Shown piece after piece: positions 5,811 through 6,560 of a DNA stretch of 6,560 bases. The notes under the pieces were generated by a model, which saw only the letters and a list, made by a program, of their open reading frames with translations, did not search any database and had not been told where the DNA came from. This stretch comes from Spirochaetia bacterium. GTDB lineage: Bacteria > Spirochaetota > Spirochaetia > Treponematales > Rectinemataceae. The stretch is taken from the NCBI GenBank assembly GCA_021286925.1, contig JAJTBL010000109.1:1-6560 (forward strand), read 5' to 3'. Numbering within the stretch: position 1 is the first letter of the stretch; every line of letters starts with the position of its first letter. Made by a program: the position numbers and the translations under genes.

Positions 5811-6560
5811 ATGAAAAAGATGATCGCGGTAACCGGTCTTGGCGTCATAAGCCCGGTGGGCAACGATATTCAGAGCTTTTGGGACTCACTGATCAATGGA
5901 AAATCCGGGATAGGACCGGTCACCCGGTTTGACGCGTCAAGACTTGATGCAAAAATCGCGGCTGAAGTTAAGAATTTTGATCCCTCACTGTGGATGGATA
6001 AAAAAGAAGCCCGCAAAATGGGGCTTTTTTCGCTCTACGCTGTCAGTGCGGCGGTACAGGCATGGAGGGATGCGGGTCTGCCGGATGCACAGGACGGTAC
6101 GGCTCCCCTGCCCTACGACCGCTCTCGAATCGCGACCTGCATCGGTAACGGCATCGGCGGCATAGAAATCTTCCAGGACTCATTTACAAAACTCCTGCAG
6201 TCCGGTCCCGACCGAATGCCGCCCATGACAGTCCCGCTCATGATCGCCAACGAAGCCGCGGCCAACATTGCGATGCGCTTCGGCATCAACGGTCCCGCCT
6301 ATACGCAGGTGACCGCCTGCTCATCGGGAAGCGACGCAATCGGCCAGGCGATCGATTTAATTCGTTCCGGCCGCGTCGACGCTGTTGTGACCGGAGGAAC
6401 GGAAGGGGCTATCACCGAATTCGCGATGGGCGGCTTCTGCCGTCTGAAAGCGCTTTCCACTCGCTATAATGACAATCCGAGCCTCGCTTCCAGACCCTTC
6501 GACAAGGACCGCGATGGATTTGTGATTGGGGAAGGCTCAGGCATCCTGATACTGGACGAT
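5811..6560 (+). CDS. fabF: Beta-ketoacyl-ACP synthase II (KAS II), N-terminal part, runs off window end
   Basis: The frame is open from ATG 5811 to the last base, giving the first 250 residues of a protein normally about 410-420 long. FabF elongates acyl-ACP chains with malonyl-ACP in the cytoplasm. The N-terminus KKMIAVTGLGVISPVGND is typical, GNGIGG (112-117) is the usual glycine-rich turn, and the active-site cysteine is Cys170 in VTACSSGSDAIG. VVTGGTEG (192-199) and SRPFDKDRDGFVIGEGSG (227-244) are further KAS I/II hallmarks. The catalytic histidine pair should lie beyond the window. KAS II (FabF) is preferred over KAS I (FabB) because of the overall pattern and because FabF is far more widespread; a specialised KAS or polyketide-type paralogue cannot be excluded from this part. 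It is 26 bp downstream of fabH and very likely co-transcribed. No acyl-carrier-protein gene lies between the two. Confidence 0.95.
   Translation, partial: MKKMIAVTGLGVISPVGNDIQSFWDSLINGKSGIGPVTRFDASRLDAKIAAEVKNFDPSLWMDKKEARKMGLFSLYAVSAAVQAWRDAGLPDAQDGTAPLPYDRSRIATCIGNGIGGIEIFQDSFTKLLQSGPDRMPPMTVPLMIANEAAANIAMRFGINGPAYTQVTACSSGSDAIGQAIDLIRSGRVDAVVTGGTEGAITEFAMGGFCRLKALSTRYNDNPSLASRPFDKDRDGFVIGEGSGILILDD

Overview
The window reads as ordinary bacterial chromosome with short spacers, mid-range GC and clear Shine-Dalgarno sites. It carries seven genes, two of them cut by the window edges. The style of the FtsH and GroES proteins, a groES that stands apart from groEL, and a PtsN-type EIIA protein suggest a spirochaete (Spirochaetales or a Treponema relative). 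This is recalled resemblance only, because no search could be run.

Layout, left to right. Positions 1-312 hold the 3' end of a membrane transporter gene that looks like a dicarboxylate/amino acid:cation symporter. A plausible promoter follows, then a PtsN-like PTS EIIA gene (363-809). The EIIA gene converges on groES, which lies on the minus strand (880-1146); between them is a strong hairpin whose T tract serves groES. A 160-bp spacer then carries back-to-back promoters for groES (leftwards) and ftsH (1307-3274, rightwards). ftsH is followed after 13 bp by a sodium:solute symporter gene (3288-4616), probably in the same transcript. A 190-bp non-coding stretch (4617-4806) holds a perfect 7-bp inverted repeat next to a candidate promoter. 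After it come fabH (4807-5784) and the start of fabF (5811 to the window end), a fatty-acid synthesis pair.

How the genes fit together. groES (co-chaperonin) and ftsH (membrane AAA+ protease) both serve protein quality control and share one divergent control region. FabH starts type II fatty-acid synthesis by condensing acetyl-CoA with malonyl-ACP, and FabF carries out later elongation rounds, so 4807 onward is a lipid-synthesis operon continuing past the window. The two transporters and the EIIA regulator have no clear functional tie to these blocks.

No new biological system was found. The points most worth a second look are a possible nearly leaderless transcript for the EIIA gene, a GroES that seems to lack most of its roof loop, direct repeats around the groES promoter, and the inverted repeat ahead of fabH.
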